The notes beneath the pieces were generated by a model that saw nothing but the letters and a program-made list of their open reading frames with translations, did not search any database and was not told where the DNA came from. From NCBI RefSeq assembly GCF_000315445.1, contig NZ_JH992957.1, positions 414,103 to 478,102 of the forward strand: 64,000 nt of DNA. Direction: 5' to 3'. Shown here piece after piece: positions 43,207 to 52,239 of this stretch; within the stretch, counting starts at the first letter, position 1; the number at the start of each line of letters is the position of its first letter. The translations under genes were made by a program, and so were the position numbers. Source of the DNA: Alloiococcus otitis ATCC 51267. Lineage in GTDB: Bacteria; Bacillota; Bacilli; Lactobacillales; Carnobacteriaceae_A.

Positions 43207-43434
43207 GTTATCAATCCTTTCAACCCCCATTATAAGCTAAACGGTTACAGGATTCACGTCAAGACACTTATTACAAGTAAGTTACTATAAAGAAAAGACT
43301 GGATTCATTTATTTATAATATATAAAGAAAATTGATTAAAATTAAATTATTTTATAAGATTGCATTACCATCACAACTGTATGGTGCATTAAAGCATGCC
43401 AGCCACGCCAAAATTTAAGGAAAGAAGGACCAAG

Positions 43435-44427
43435 ATGATCAAAATGAACCGCAATACCAGCCCCATATCTCCCTTTCAACCTGCCCATATCCAAAGAGCC
43501 CTGGAGAAGACCCAGGTCAACCAATATCCAGGAGCTGAACTTGACCGATTTAAGGAAAATTACAGCCGACTAACCGGTCTGCCTAGTGACCAAATAGCAG
43601 TGGCCAATGGTTCAGATGAATGGGTCAAACGCTTAGTCCGTTTTTTTGGAGGTCACGGGCCCATCCTAACTTTTTACCCGGACTTTATCATGTACTTCAA
43701 ATATTCCCGCCAATACCAGGTTGATTTACGGTCCATTCCAGCTGATGAAAGCTTTGACTTCCATATTGATCAAGCCCTAGACCGCATTCAAAAAGTCAAA
43801 CCTAAGCTATTTATTTTCTCAAGCCCCAACAACCCAACCGGCAAACAATTTTCTCAAACTGAAATCCAGGCCCTGGCTGATAGGATGATAGAAATAGGAG
43901 GCTACCTGGTTATCGATGAAGCCTATATTGAATTTGGCCAGGACTACAAGCGACCGACAGGCAGCCATGTCCTCATCTTGCGAACCATGTCTAAAATGTA
44001 TGGGATGGCCGGCCTTCGTTTGGGGATTCTTTATGGGAAGGGAGACATATTTGACCAGGTTACTGGTCTCGGTAAAAGTCCCTTTCCGATTAGTCATTTA
44101 AACTTAAATTTAGCTAGTGAATTCATGGAGGATACAAATCATTTAAAAGATTTTATTAACTACCAGCTGGAGTCTAGAAAGACCCTAGTTGAGACCATGG
44201 CTAAGGTCAAGAACTTGGTAAATATTAAAGAAACAGCTGCTAACTTTACCTTTACCTATGGCAGTAAGGCCCAAGACTTAGCCCGCTATCTAGGTCAAAA
44301 AGGCTATGTTATTGGTTCTTTTGACGATGACCCCTTAAAACAAGCCTTTCGCTATTCCATTATCCAAAACAAGGACTATCCAAGACTAGCCATGGATTTA
44401 GAAGAATGGAAGGCAGGTAATGTTTAA
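43435..44427 (+). CDS. HisC-like class I/II aminotransferase
   Basis: A PLP-dependent aminotransferase related to histidinol-phosphate aminotransferase. The ATG at 43435, 6 bases after AGAAGGA, gives 330 residues. The PLP site shows FIFSSPNNPTGKQFS, VIDEAYIEFG with the cofactor Asp and Tyr, and RTMSKMYGMAGLRLGIL with the Schiff-base Lys and the following Arg. No his operon genes are nearby, so its amino donor and substrate are open; aromatic amino acids or histidinol phosphate are plausible. It is read away from the oxidoreductase gene across a 228-bp AT-rich gap. Confidence 0.88.
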   Translation: MIKMNRNTSPISPFQPAHIQRALEKTQVNQYPGAELDRFKENYSRLTGLPSDQIAVANGSDEWVKRLVRFFGGHGPILTFYPDFIMYFKYSRQYQVDLRSIPADESFDFHIDQALDRIQKVKPKLFIFSSPNNPTGKQFSQTEIQALADRMIEIGGYLVIDEAYIEFGQDYKRPTGSHVLILRTMSKMYGMAGLRLGILYGKGDIFDQVTGLGKSPFPISHLNLNLASEFMEDTNHLKDFINYQLESRKTLVETMAKVKNLVNIKETAANFTFTYGSKAQDLARYLGQKGYVIGSFDDDPLKQAFRYSIIQNKDYPRLAMDLEEWKAGNV

Positions 44428-44467
44428 TAATTCACAAACTCCCATCTCAAATACTAGTCTTGTTTCT

Positions 44468-44489
44468 TTGCCTTGGTCAGACAAGGCAA
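44468..44489. other. Small perfect hairpin between genes
   Basis: TTGCCTTG at 44468-44475 pairs with CAAGGCAA at 44482-44489. There is no T-run after it, but a TATAAT box follows at 44496-44501, so it may be part of the promoter region of the UvrA-like gene. Confidence 0.5.
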
Positions 44490-44573
44490 GCTTGATATAA
44501 TAAATAAGGATAGTCTTATAACTTTGGTCACAAAACCGAGTTTATAAGCCTTATTTAGAAAGGTTGGAGATGG

Positions 44574-46874
44574 ATGACCCAAGATGCGATTGTCTTAAAA
44601 GGTGTTAAGGTAAACAATCTCAAAAACCTGAATTTAGAAATACCAAAAAATCAATTAGTTGTCGTCACCGGTGTTTCTGGATCAGGTAAGTCTTCCTTGG
44701 TTTTTGACACTATTGCTGCCGAGTCCAAACGGCAAATGAACAAAAACTACCCCATGTATTTAAGAAGACGGATGGAGTTGATTGAAAGACCCGATGCCCA
44801 AGAAATGACCAATTTGACCCCATCTTTAGTCATCAACCAAAAGAATTTGACTGGTGGAAGTCGGTCTAACGTCCAAACCGCCTTAGACCTGGCTCCCTTG
44901 ATCCGGCTCTTGTTTTCCCGGATTGGCCAGCCCAGTGTGGGAGAAGCATCTGCTTACCGGAAGAATGACCCTCAAGGCAGGTGTGACCAGTGCCAGGGCA
45001 GGGGGGAGATCCGCCAGGTTGACAAGGAAGCCTTGGTGAACCCAGAATCTACTTTAGCAGAGAATGGCATTAATTTTAAACCCATTGGCGGGTCTTGGCA
45101 GAAGTCAATTTTTGTTGAGTCCGGCCTCTTTGATCCTGACAAAAAATTGAAAGACTATAGTAAAAAAGAGTGGCATAACCTCCTCTATGGACCCGACCAA
45201 GACTATAAAGTATTCTTTAATAGTGACAAAACTGGCCAGTCGTTTACCGAAACTTACGAGGGCCTAATTCCCCGCTTTGAACGACTCTATTTAAACCGGG
45301 ATATTTCACGACTTTCTAAAAAAGTTCAAGAGGAAACAGAAGCTAAAATTATCAGCCAGCCTTGCCCTAAATGCCAGGCTTCTGGCTACAGCCAAGAAGT
45401 TTTGCATTCAACCATTAACGGCTGCAATATTGTCGACTATTCCCAGATGGAAATGGACCAATTAAGCCAAGAATTGCAAAAAGTTGAAGGTCAGATGGGG
45501 GAAGGACTGGCCCAGCAAATCCTCACCGTTGTCAAGACCATGGAAGAGGCAGGAATTGGCTACTTAACTCTTGACCGTCCTATCTCTAGCCTGTCTGGAG
45601 GGGAACGACAACGGCTAAAACTGGTGGCCAACTTGACCTCTAGCTTAAACAATATGACCTATATCCTAGATGAACCCTCTGCAGGACTCCACCCTTATGA
45701 TAGCCGGAAAATTAAAGACCTCCTGCTAGAGATAAAAGCCAATCATAACTCTTTAATTGTGGTTGAACACAACCGAGACATTATGGCCATGGCAGATTGG
45801 ATCATTGACATGGGACCAAAAGCCGGATCCAAAGGAGGTCAAGTGATTTTTCAAGGTCGCTACCAAGACCTCTTAGAGTCTGATACCAAGACTGGTCAAT
45901 ATTTAAGACGTCCACAGCAATTTGCCGAGCCAGGCGTCCAAAACTTTGAAGAATTTATCCAGGTGGAAGGAGCTAGCCACAATAATTTAAAAAATATCGA
46001 CGTTAAGTTTCCTCTAGGAGCCTTTAGCATGGTCACTGGCCTGGCCGGATCTGGCAAAACCTCCCTAATCCAGGGAGAGGTCTTAAAGGCTTATCCCCAA
46101 GCTATCTACCTGTCCCAAGCTGGTATTGGCATTTCTTCACGGTCCACGCCTGCTACCTATCTTAATATTATGGACAAGATCCGGAATTTATTTGCCCAAG
46201 AAAATGAAGTTGACCCGGGCTTGTTTTCCTTTAACTCCAAAGGGGCTTGCCCGGTTTGTGGCGGCAAGGGAGTCCTTGAACCCGATGTAGCCTTTGCAGA
46301 CCCCATCAGTTTTGTCTGCGACCATTGCCAGGGAACACGCTATTCCAATGAGGCCCGGACTTACACCTACCAGGGTCAGTCAATAGTCGACGTCCTCAAT
46401 TTAACAGTCAATGACGCATTAGATTTTTTTGCTGGCCAGGAAAAAATTACCCAGCCATTAAGCTTGCTAGAAGACGTTGGCTTAGACTACCTAACACTAG
46501 GCCAGGCCACCTCAAGTCTTTCTGGTGGTGAACTCCAGCGGTTAAAACTAGGGTCAGAACTGCAAAAAGAGGGGAAAATTTATATCCTAGACGAACCCAG
46601 CTCTGGTTTACACCTAGCTGACGTTGACCAATTGCTGAACTTAATTCATTACCTTATCCAACAAGGTAATACTGTTATTGCCATTGACCACCACGCTAGT
46701 CTCATGCTAGATGCTGATTGGTTAGTTGACCTAGGGCCGGGACCAGGACGACAAGGCGGTGACTTGCTTTACCAAGGCCCAGCCAAGGGTATCCTAAATG
46801 TTCAGGAGTCGTATACTGGGCAGTATTTGAAAGAGATTACTCAAGGAGATAATAAGCAATCATTTGACGGATGA
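44574..46874 (+). CDS. Short UvrA paralogue (UvrA2-like ABC ATPase)
   Basis: A UvrA-class DNA-binding ATPase of 766 residues, against about 940 in true UvrA. Two ABC modules are present: Walker A VSGSGKSSLVFDT (first) and LAGSGKTSLIQG (second); signatures LSGGERQRLKLV and LSGGELQRLKLGS; Walker B YILDEPSAGLHPYDSRK and YILDEPSSGLHLADV. Zinc sites are CDQCQGRGEI, CPKCQASGY and CPVCGGKGV with CDHCQGTRY. The shorter length fits the UvrA2/DrrC class, which lacks the UvrB-binding insertion and is often linked to drug or antibiotic tolerance. The ATG at 44574 follows GGTTGGAGATGG. No uvrB lies nearby. Confidence 0.88.
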   Translation: MTQDAIVLKGVKVNNLKNLNLEIPKNQLVVVTGVSGSGKSSLVFDTIAAESKRQMNKNYPMYLRRRMELIERPDAQEMTNLTPSLVINQKNLTGGSRSNVQTALDLAPLIRLLFSRIGQPSVGEASAYRKNDPQGRCDQCQGRGEIRQVDKEALVNPESTLAENGINFKPIGGSWQKSIFVESGLFDPDKKLKDYSKKEWHNLLYGPDQDYKVFFNSDKTGQSFTETYEGLIPRFERLYLNRDISRLSKKVQEETEAKIISQPCPKCQASGYSQEVLHSTINGCNIVDYSQMEMDQLSQELQKVEGQMGEGLAQQILTVVKTMEEAGIGYLTLDRPISSLSGGERQRLKLVANLTSSLNNMTYILDEPSAGLHPYDSRKIKDLLLEIKANHNSLIVVEHNRDIMAMADWIIDMGPKAGSKGGQVIFQGRYQDLLESDTKTGQYLRRPQQFAEPGVQNFEEFIQVEGASHNNLKNIDVKFPLGAFSMVTGLAGSGKTSLIQGEVLKAYPQAIYLSQAGIGISSRSTPATYLNIMDKIRNLFAQENEVDPGLFSFNSKGACPVCGGKGVLEPDVAFADPISFVCDHCQGTRYSNEARTYTYQGQSIVDVLNLTVNDALDFFAGQEKITQPLSLLEDVGLDYLTLGQATSSLSGGELQRLKLGSELQKEGKIYILDEPSSGLHLADVDQLLNLIHYLIQQGNTVIAIDHHASLMLDADWLVDLGPGPGRQGGDLLYQGPAKGILNVQESYTGQYLKEITQGDNKQSFDG

Positions 46875-47516
<642 letters not shown>

Positions 47517-47547
47517 AAAAGACCAAGTCTTTTAAAGGACTTGGTCT
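47517..47547 (-). terminator. Terminator of the ars operon
   Basis: AGACCAAGTC (47520-47529) pairs with GACTTGGTCT (47538-47547); on the minus strand the stem ends in TTTT. It lies 23 bp after the arsA stop codon. Confidence 0.75.
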
Positions 47548-47569
47548 GAATTGATTTTTAGTTATAGTT

Positions 47570-49312
47570 TTATAACAAGACCTCAAGCTTCTTGCCTTTC
47601 AAGTCTTGGACCTCCCACTTGAGCAAGGCTAAGTGACCATCAGATTCCTGGTCTATTTTATTGATCCATTCTATTTCATTGTTAGCCCGAGCTTTTAAGA
47701 CATCATTACTGGGTTGGCTAGCATAGAAACTGGAATTGACCACCCACCACTTGGAGTATATATTGGCTCTTGTAAGATCTTCTTGTAAGCGTTTAGCTTC
47801 ATAGTAAGGGGTTGCTTCAGCTAGGCTGACAATGATGACTTCTGTCTGGTTTTTATCGGTCAAAACTGGGAGTAGTCTTTGGACTGCCTCTGGAACTTGG
47901 CCTTGGGTCCGGGCAATTTCTTGGTTATAGGACTGGGTAGACTCTAAGAGCAATAAGGTATGACCCGTTGGGGCTGTGTCGATCACAACCACTTCGTCTT
48001 GAGATCGGTCAACAATCTCAGCAAAGGCCCGGAAGACGGCAATCTCTTGAGTACATGGACTTCTCAAGTCTTCCTTAATGTAGTCTAAGTCGTCTTCAGA
48101 CAAGTCTTGTCTAGCAGAGGATAAGACTTCTTCTTGGTAGTCAGCCAGCACTTGGTCTTGGTCAATGTGGCTGATGGTAATTCCATAATCGCCATCGATC
48201 ACGTTGGACAGGTGGTCAGCAGGGTCAGTTGTGGTTAAGTGAACTTTCTTGCCTTTTTTAGCCAGTTCAATGGCAACTGTTGCGGCAATCGTTGTCTTGC
48301 CAACTCCCCCTTTCCCCATAGTGAAGATGACCTTCTTATCCTTATCATAAAGGTCTTGAATGACGGCATTCAAACCTGGTAAGTCAGGTCTAACGGCCCC
48401 GGTTTCCAGGTCTTGGGGAGCCTGGTCTTGGAAAAAGGCTCGTAAGTTATTGATACCAGTCATGTTATTAGCCTTCAAGGGAACTTGGTAGGTCGGCAAG
48501 TCTAGCAAGTTTTCTGGCATATTGTCCAAAGCTCGCCCCTGGCTATCATAAATAGCCTGAGACAAGTCGTCATCACATGAAGTTAGGAGCCCATTAATAA
48601 TCAATATTTGTTGGTTCATCCCGACCTCTTTTAATTCCAGACTAGCTCTCTCCCCTTCTTTCAGGGCTGGCTCTTCCGGTCTGGCGACCAAAAAGAGGCT
48701 TGTTCGGTCGCCATCAGCTAAGTTGGCCACTGCTTCTTGGTAGAGGCCTTTCTTATCTTCTAAACCAGACAATTGGCCTAGGCAGGAAGCTCCGTGTTCA
48801 GACTGGTCAATAAAGCTAGCCCAAGCTGATGGCAATTGCAACATTCGCAAAGTATGACCTGTGGGAGCTGTATCAAAGAGGATGTGGTCGTAGGCTGAAG
48901 CAGCTTCTTTGTCAGTAATAAAGGAAGAAAATTCATTAAAAGCAGCAATTTCAACGGTACAAGGACCAGAAAGTTGTTCTTCCAAATTATCAACCATGGC
49001 TTGGGGCAGGTCACCTTTATAAGGACCGATCACACTATCCTTATATTCTTGAGCTGCCTGGTTAGGGTCTAAGTTGGTCACAGTTAAACCAGGGACTTGG
49101 TTGATTTTAACCCCCTTGTTGTCCAAGTCGGTCTCAAAAATATCCTGCAAGTTTGAAGCTGGGTCAGTCGAAACTAAAAGGATATTCTTACCCAAGTCTG
49201 CTAATTTAACAGCAATGGCTGAGGCAATTGAAGTTTTACCGACGCCTCCCTTGCCGGTGAAAAATAGATACTTATTCAAGTCCATATTTTCCAAGTTCAG
49301 TTCTTTAAACAT
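47570..49312 (-). CDS. arsA: Arsenite/antimonite-stimulated ATPase ArsA
   Basis: Soluble ATPase that powers an arsenite efflux pump. It has 580 residues made of two homologous halves. Each has a P-loop (FTGKGGVGKTSIA at about 18 and FTMGKGGVGKTTIA at about 330), a switch motif DTAPTGHTL and a STDP/TTDPA strand. The three cysteines that form the metalloid site are present at about 118 (SGPCTVEI), 177 (HGASCLGQ) and 420 (RSPCTQEI). The ATG follows GAGGAGGG. It is the last gene of arsR-arsD-arsA; no arsB or acr3 pump gene follows. Confidence 0.96.
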   Translation of the reverse strand: MFKELNLENMDLNKYLFFTGKGGVGKTSIASAIAVKLADLGKNILLVSTDPASNLQDIFETDLDNKGVKINQVPGLTVTNLDPNQAAQEYKDSVIGPYKGDLPQAMVDNLEEQLSGPCTVEIAAFNEFSSFITDKEAASAYDHILFDTAPTGHTLRMLQLPSAWASFIDQSEHGASCLGQLSGLEDKKGLYQEAVANLADGDRTSLFLVARPEEPALKEGERASLELKEVGMNQQILIINGLLTSCDDDLSQAIYDSQGRALDNMPENLLDLPTYQVPLKANNMTGINNLRAFFQDQAPQDLETGAVRPDLPGLNAVIQDLYDKDKKVIFTMGKGGVGKTTIAATVAIELAKKGKKVHLTTTDPADHLSNVIDGDYGITISHIDQDQVLADYQEEVLSSARQDLSEDDLDYIKEDLRSPCTQEIAVFRAFAEIVDRSQDEVVVIDTAPTGHTLLLLESTQSYNQEIARTQGQVPEAVQRLLPVLTDKNQTEVIIVSLAEATPYYEAKRLQEDLTRANIYSKWWVVNSSFYASQPSNDVLKARANNEIEWINKIDQESDGHLALLKWEVQDLKGKKLEVLL

Positions 49313-49338
49313 AATTTCCCTCCTCGCCTTGCTGGCGA

Positions 49339-49671
49339 TTAGTGTGCTTTTGCCTTAATATAGTCTTCTGGTACGTCTAAATATTGGATAAATTCCTGGT
49401 CGCTAGGATAGTCTTTTGTCTTGACAACCTCATCATTGACAACAGTGACTGGTAGGATATCGACCCCTTTTTTATTTAACAACTTTTTGATGGTTTGGTT
49501 GTGGATAAATATTTTAGGATCACTGGCAGGGTTGTGCCGGGTAACCTTAACCCCATTTTGGTCCAAGTTATCAATAATAGTAGCCACTCGGAGTAAGTTT
49601 TTGTCGACAGAAGGCCCACATACTCCGGTTGAACAGCACATGGCTGGGTCAAAAATAGTCATTTGATTCAT
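49339..49671 (-). CDS. arsD: Arsenite metallochaperone ArsD
   Basis: Binds As(III)/Sb(III) and delivers it to ArsA. It has 110 residues from the ATG at 49671, which follows AGGAGG by 6 bases. With this start the three metal-binding cysteines fall at positions 12, 13 and 18 (AMCCSTGVCG), exactly as in the classical protein, which confirms the start; a longer frame to 49692 has no ribosome site. The thioredoxin-like fold follows (DPKIFIHNQTIKKLL, then VDILPVTVVNDEVV). It lies 17 bp after arsR and 26 bp before arsA. Confidence 0.95.
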   Translation of the reverse strand: MNQMTIFDPAMCCSTGVCGPSVDKNLLRVATIIDNLDQNGVKVTRHNPASDPKIFIHNQTIKKLLNKKGVDILPVTVVNDEVVKTKDYPSDQEFIQYLDVPEDYIKAKAH

Positions 49672-49688
49672 GTTATACCTCCTATGGG

Positions 49689-49997
49689 TCAAATTGGGGA
49701 CTTTTCTTTACAAATACATTCTTCTGTTTGATTAAACATCTGCATTAAGTCAATTATAATTTCAGTGCATTTAGGTTGATTGAGTGAATAATAATTCCAC
49801 TGTCCTTGCTTTCTAACTTTCACTAGGTCAGATTTTGATAATATATTCACATGATGAGATAACGTTGGTTGACTAAAGTTAAAGTGTTCCAAAAGGTCAC
49901 AAGCACATTGTTCCCCACAAGATAGTATATCAATAATCTTTAATCTATTGGGGTTAGCTAGGGCTTTAATAAGAGATGATTGAGCAATATAATCCAT
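49689..49997 (-). CDS. arsR: Arsenical resistance repressor ArsR
   Basis: Winged-helix repressor that leaves DNA when As(III) binds. It has 102 residues from the ATG at 49997, 6 bases after GGAGG. The metal site in the DNA-binding helix region is CGEQCACDLL (Cys at about 27, 31 and 33), and the recognition helix reads FSQPTLSHHVNILSKSDLV. A further Cys pair near the C-terminus (ECICKEK) could extend the site. It is the first gene of the operon and should repress its own promoter at 50036-50064. Confidence 0.94.
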   Translation of the reverse strand: MDYIAQSSLIKALANPNRLKIIDILSCGEQCACDLLEHFNFSQPTLSHHVNILSKSDLVKVRKQGQWNYYSLNQPKCTEIIIDLMQMFNQTEECICKEKSPI

Positions 49998-50015
49998 AAA
50001 ACACCTCCTCACTAG

Positions 50016-50031
50016 ATAGATAAGTCTCTAT
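50016..50031. promoter_or_regulatory. Candidate ArsR operator
   Basis: ATAGA-N6-TCTAT inverted repeat between the ars -10 box and the arsR ribosome site. The spacing resembles ArsR-family operators; the bases differ from the best-studied ATCAA-N6-TTGAT form. Confidence 0.45.
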
Positions 50032-50035
50032 GTAA

Positions 50036-50064
50036 AGTATAATACTCACAAAGAATAATAGCAA
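50036..50064 (-). promoter_or_regulatory. Promoter of the ars operon
   Basis: On the minus strand TTGCTA (50064-50059) and TATACT (50041-50036), spaced by 17 bp. Confidence 0.65.
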
Positions 50065-50171
50065 GGAAAAGTCTTACTTGCGAGGTAGAAGAAGTGTTAC
50101 TGGTTATACATTACGCATATTATGTTATTGATATCACTTTGCTAGGACCCTAAGCGGTAGCCAAAAACAAA

Positions 50172-50205
50172 AAGGCCCTAGCTGCCTTATAACAGCTAGG
50201 GCCTT
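50172..50205 (-). terminator. Terminator of the small acidic membrane protein gene
   Basis: A 13-bp perfect stem (50172-50184 with 50193-50205). On the minus strand it is followed by TTTTTGTTTTTGG. Confidence 0.92.
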
Positions 50206-50217
50206 GCCTTAGTCTTT

Positions 50218-50520
50218 TCAGTCACCATCTTCAGTGGCACCACTTGTGGCATCACTTTCTTCTTCCCAATCACCATCTTCACTGGCTTGGCTATCCGCAT
50301 CACTTGAACTAGTTTCATCCCAATCGCCATCTTCTGTCGCTTCAGTGTCGATATCGGTTTCTTGTTCTTGCGCTTGTTCGATGGCTTCTTGGCGTTCAGC
50401 TTCGACCTTTTGGCTCTCTAAGGCACCACTAGCCTGGAAAGCCACAAGGAGCAAGGCAGCAAGGGCCACTAAGACCAAGCCAGGGTAAAAGAAATGATCC
50501 CACCGATTTTTTCTGAACAT
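50218..50520 (-). CDS. Small membrane-anchored protein with acidic repeats
   Basis: Not recognised. A 100-residue protein from the ATG at 50520, which follows GGGGTGG. It has one membrane helix (about residues 13-30, YPGLVLVALAALLLVAFQA), then a short helical charged segment (EAERQEAIEQAQEQET), and an acidic tail with three copies of a repeat: EATEDGDW, QASEDGDW and GATEDGD at the very end. The tail should lie outside the cell. It has its own terminator and follows ppaC by about 95 bp. The function is unknown; the repeat could bind cations or a partner protein. Confidence 0.75.
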   Translation of the reverse strand: MFRKNRWDHFFYPGLVLVALAALLLVAFQASGALESQKVEAERQEAIEQAQEQETDIDTEATEDGDWDETSSSDADSQASEDGDWEEESDATSGATEDGD

Positions 50521-50615
50521 TCTACCACCCCATTTGTTTTTCCTTATAGACATTATTTCACAAATAAAGGGCTTAATCAATGTTCTTATAATTAATTTTT
50601 ATATGATTTATCCTC

Positions 50616-51539
50616 TTAAAAATGGTCAGTTAATGGTGGGACCACTTGTTTTTTACGGGAAACGACACCAGGTAACTTGATTTCTTGGTTTTCGATGGTT
50701 GACTCAAAGGCTGATTCAACCCGGTCGTAGTGGTCTCCTGCAACGAGGCCTAGGGTATCACTCTCTAAGATATTGGTGATCAGCAAGAGGAAAAGCTCAT
50801 AACCCTTGTCTTCATTTTCCTTGGCCATGGCCTCTAACAATTCTTCTTTTCTTGCTAGGAGTTCTTCAAAGTCGACCACATTGACCTGGCCTACTCTGAC
50901 TTGGTGTCCGTTTAAGTCAAAGCTTTTGGCATCGCCGTCAACAATCTCTAAAGCTGACTTGCCTTCATTGTTCGTACCAGACTTAAGCATTTCCAAGCCG
51001 TATGACTCTAAGTCAATTTCGGCTAGGTCAGCTAATTCTTGGGCTGCTTCTTGGTCTTCTTCTGTGCAGGTTGGCGATTTGAAAAGCAAGGTGTCTGAAA
51101 CTATAGCTGACAGCATTAAGCCAGCAATATTTTTAGGGATCTCAATATTATTTTCCTTGTAGAGTTTTAGGATAATCGTATTAGTACAGCCAACCGGTTC
51201 TGCCCGGTAGTATAGGGGGCCGGAAGTATTAAAATTATGGATGCGGTGGTGGTCCACAACTGAAAGAACAGTTAAGTCTTCTAAGTCGTCAATACTTTGG
51301 CTGGGTTCATTGTGGTCAACCAGGCTTACTTGGCTAACGTCTTCATCTGACTTGGTCACCACTCTAGGAGCTTCATAACCAAAATAATCCAAGACAAACT
51401 GGGTTTCGGCTGAAGGCTCTCCTAGGGCAACCGCTTCAGTGTCATAACCCAACTGCTTTTGCAGGTGGGAATAGGCAATGGCTGAGGTAATGGCATCGGT
51501 ATCTGGGCTCTTGTGGCCAAAAACTAAAACTTTACTCAC
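50616..51539 (-). CDS. ppaC: Manganese-dependent inorganic pyrophosphatase
   Basis: Family II (DHH) pyrophosphatase that removes pyrophosphate released in biosynthesis. It has 307 residues from the GTG at 51539, placed after AGGAG at good spacing; an upstream GTG overlaps that site. The metal motifs are GHKSPDTDAITSAIAY, LVDHNEPSQS and VVDHHRIHNF (the DHH triad), with SDTLLFKSPT before the C-terminal DHHA2 domain. SRKKQVVPPL at the end is the family's substrate-binding Arg-Lys-Lys motif. It is a standalone gene. Confidence 0.96.
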   Translation of the reverse strand: MSKVLVFGHKSPDTDAITSAIAYSHLQKQLGYDTEAVALGEPSAETQFVLDYFGYEAPRVVTKSDEDVSQVSLVDHNEPSQSIDDLEDLTVLSVVDHHRIHNFNTSGPLYYRAEPVGCTNTIILKLYKENNIEIPKNIAGLMLSAIVSDTLLFKSPTCTEEDQEAAQELADLAEIDLESYGLEMLKSGTNNEGKSALEIVDGDAKSFDLNGHQVRVGQVNVVDFEELLARKEELLEAMAKENEDKGYELFLLLITNILESDTLGLVAGDHYDRVESAFESTIENQEIKLPGVVSRKKQVVPPLTDHF

Positions 51540-51601
51540 AATAATTCTCCTCACATAATGGTCTACTCCCCTATCTTATAAAAAAATGAGCCAAAATACA
51601 A

Positions 51602-51633
51602 TTTAAACCAGGCAAGGACCGGCCTGGTTTAAA
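51602..51633 (-). terminator. Terminator of the small membrane protein gene
   Basis: TTTAAACCAGG (51602-51612) pairs with CCTGGTTTAAA (51623-51633); T-rich on the minus strand. Confidence 0.75.
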
Positions 51634-51679
51634 AAAGTTATAAAAACAAGTGGTAAAGTGGTGACACCAATAAACTTAC

Positions 51680-51871
51680 TTAATGATATTCATTGTAGAT
51701 ATCTTCAACCAGGTCATAGGTCATTTTTACGGCAAAGACCAAGGCTAAGCCTCGGCAGACAACAGCTCCATCGACACCTATAAACCCATTTGTTAAGAAT
51801 ACTTGAGGGTCAAGGAAGAAATAGACCAATAAGGCAATCAAGGCTAATTTACTCGCAATTACTATTTTCAT
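51680..51871 (-). CDS. Small membrane protein, 63 residues
   Basis: Not recognised. Two hydrophobic segments (LALIALLVYFFL and VVCRGLALVFAVKMTYDLV) with a short DPQVFLTNGFIGVDG loop between them, ending in an acidic, aromatic tail (EDIYNEYH). The ribosome site is a modest AGGTAAGAAT before the ATG. It has its own terminator, and a likely promoter sits about 165 bp upstream, leaving a long 5' leader. Codon use matches neighbours, so I consider it real. Confidence 0.65.
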   Translation of the reverse strand: MKIVIASKLALIALLVYFFLDPQVFLTNGFIGVDGAVVCRGLALVFAVKMTYDLVEDIYNEYH

Positions 51872-51895
51872 ATTCTTACCTATCTTTCACAGTTA

Positions 51896-52012
51896 TTATT
51901 TTCGGCAAGTTTCAGAATTGATCAAGTTGCACTCAATTATTTCGGGGATAACTGACTTAGTCCCCTCCCCATTCTTATACCGCTGGACATTAAAGGTCAA
52001 CATAAGCTCCAT
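51896..52012 (-). CDS. Possible 35-38-residue peptide in the leader of the small membrane protein
   Basis: An open frame with ATG at 52012 or 52003 and stop at 51896-51898, read in the same direction as the small membrane protein gene and ending 24 bp before it. It begins MLTFNVQRYKNGEG (from 52003) and has two Cys near the end. An AGAGG lies upstream. It is within the untranslated leader of the promoter at 52040-52048. Weak evidence: it could be a chance frame. Confidence 0.25.
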   Translation of the reverse strand: MELMLTFNVQRYKNGEGTKSVIPEIIECNLINSETCRK

Positions 52013-52039
52013 CCTCTAATCTTGTATTTTGTTAAAGCT

Positions 52040-52048
52040 ATTATACCA
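52040..52048 (-). promoter_or_regulatory. Extended -10 promoter
   Basis: On the minus strand TGG-TATAAT (52048-52040), an extended -10 box without a good -35 match, upstream of the small membrane protein gene. Confidence 0.45.
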
Positions 52049-52137
52049 TCTTGAATCAAAAAAACACCTATAATTATTTTTAATTAGACTTACTTTTAGA
52101 CATTTAACCTGACCGAGCTAACTTAACCAATAGCAAA

Positions 52138-52169
52138 AAAGAGGCTAACAGGTCACAGTTAGCCTCTTT
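52138..52169 (-). terminator. Terminator of pflBA
   Basis: AAAGAGGCTAAC (52138-52149) pairs with GTTAGCCTCTTT (52158-52169), followed on the minus strand by TTTTGC. Confidence 0.9.
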
Positions 52170-52239
52170 GCAGACCAAGGATCTCTTTCTCGGCAATCGA
52201 GTGATCTTTGGCAGATTCTTATCTTATTAGGAAGGAGTT

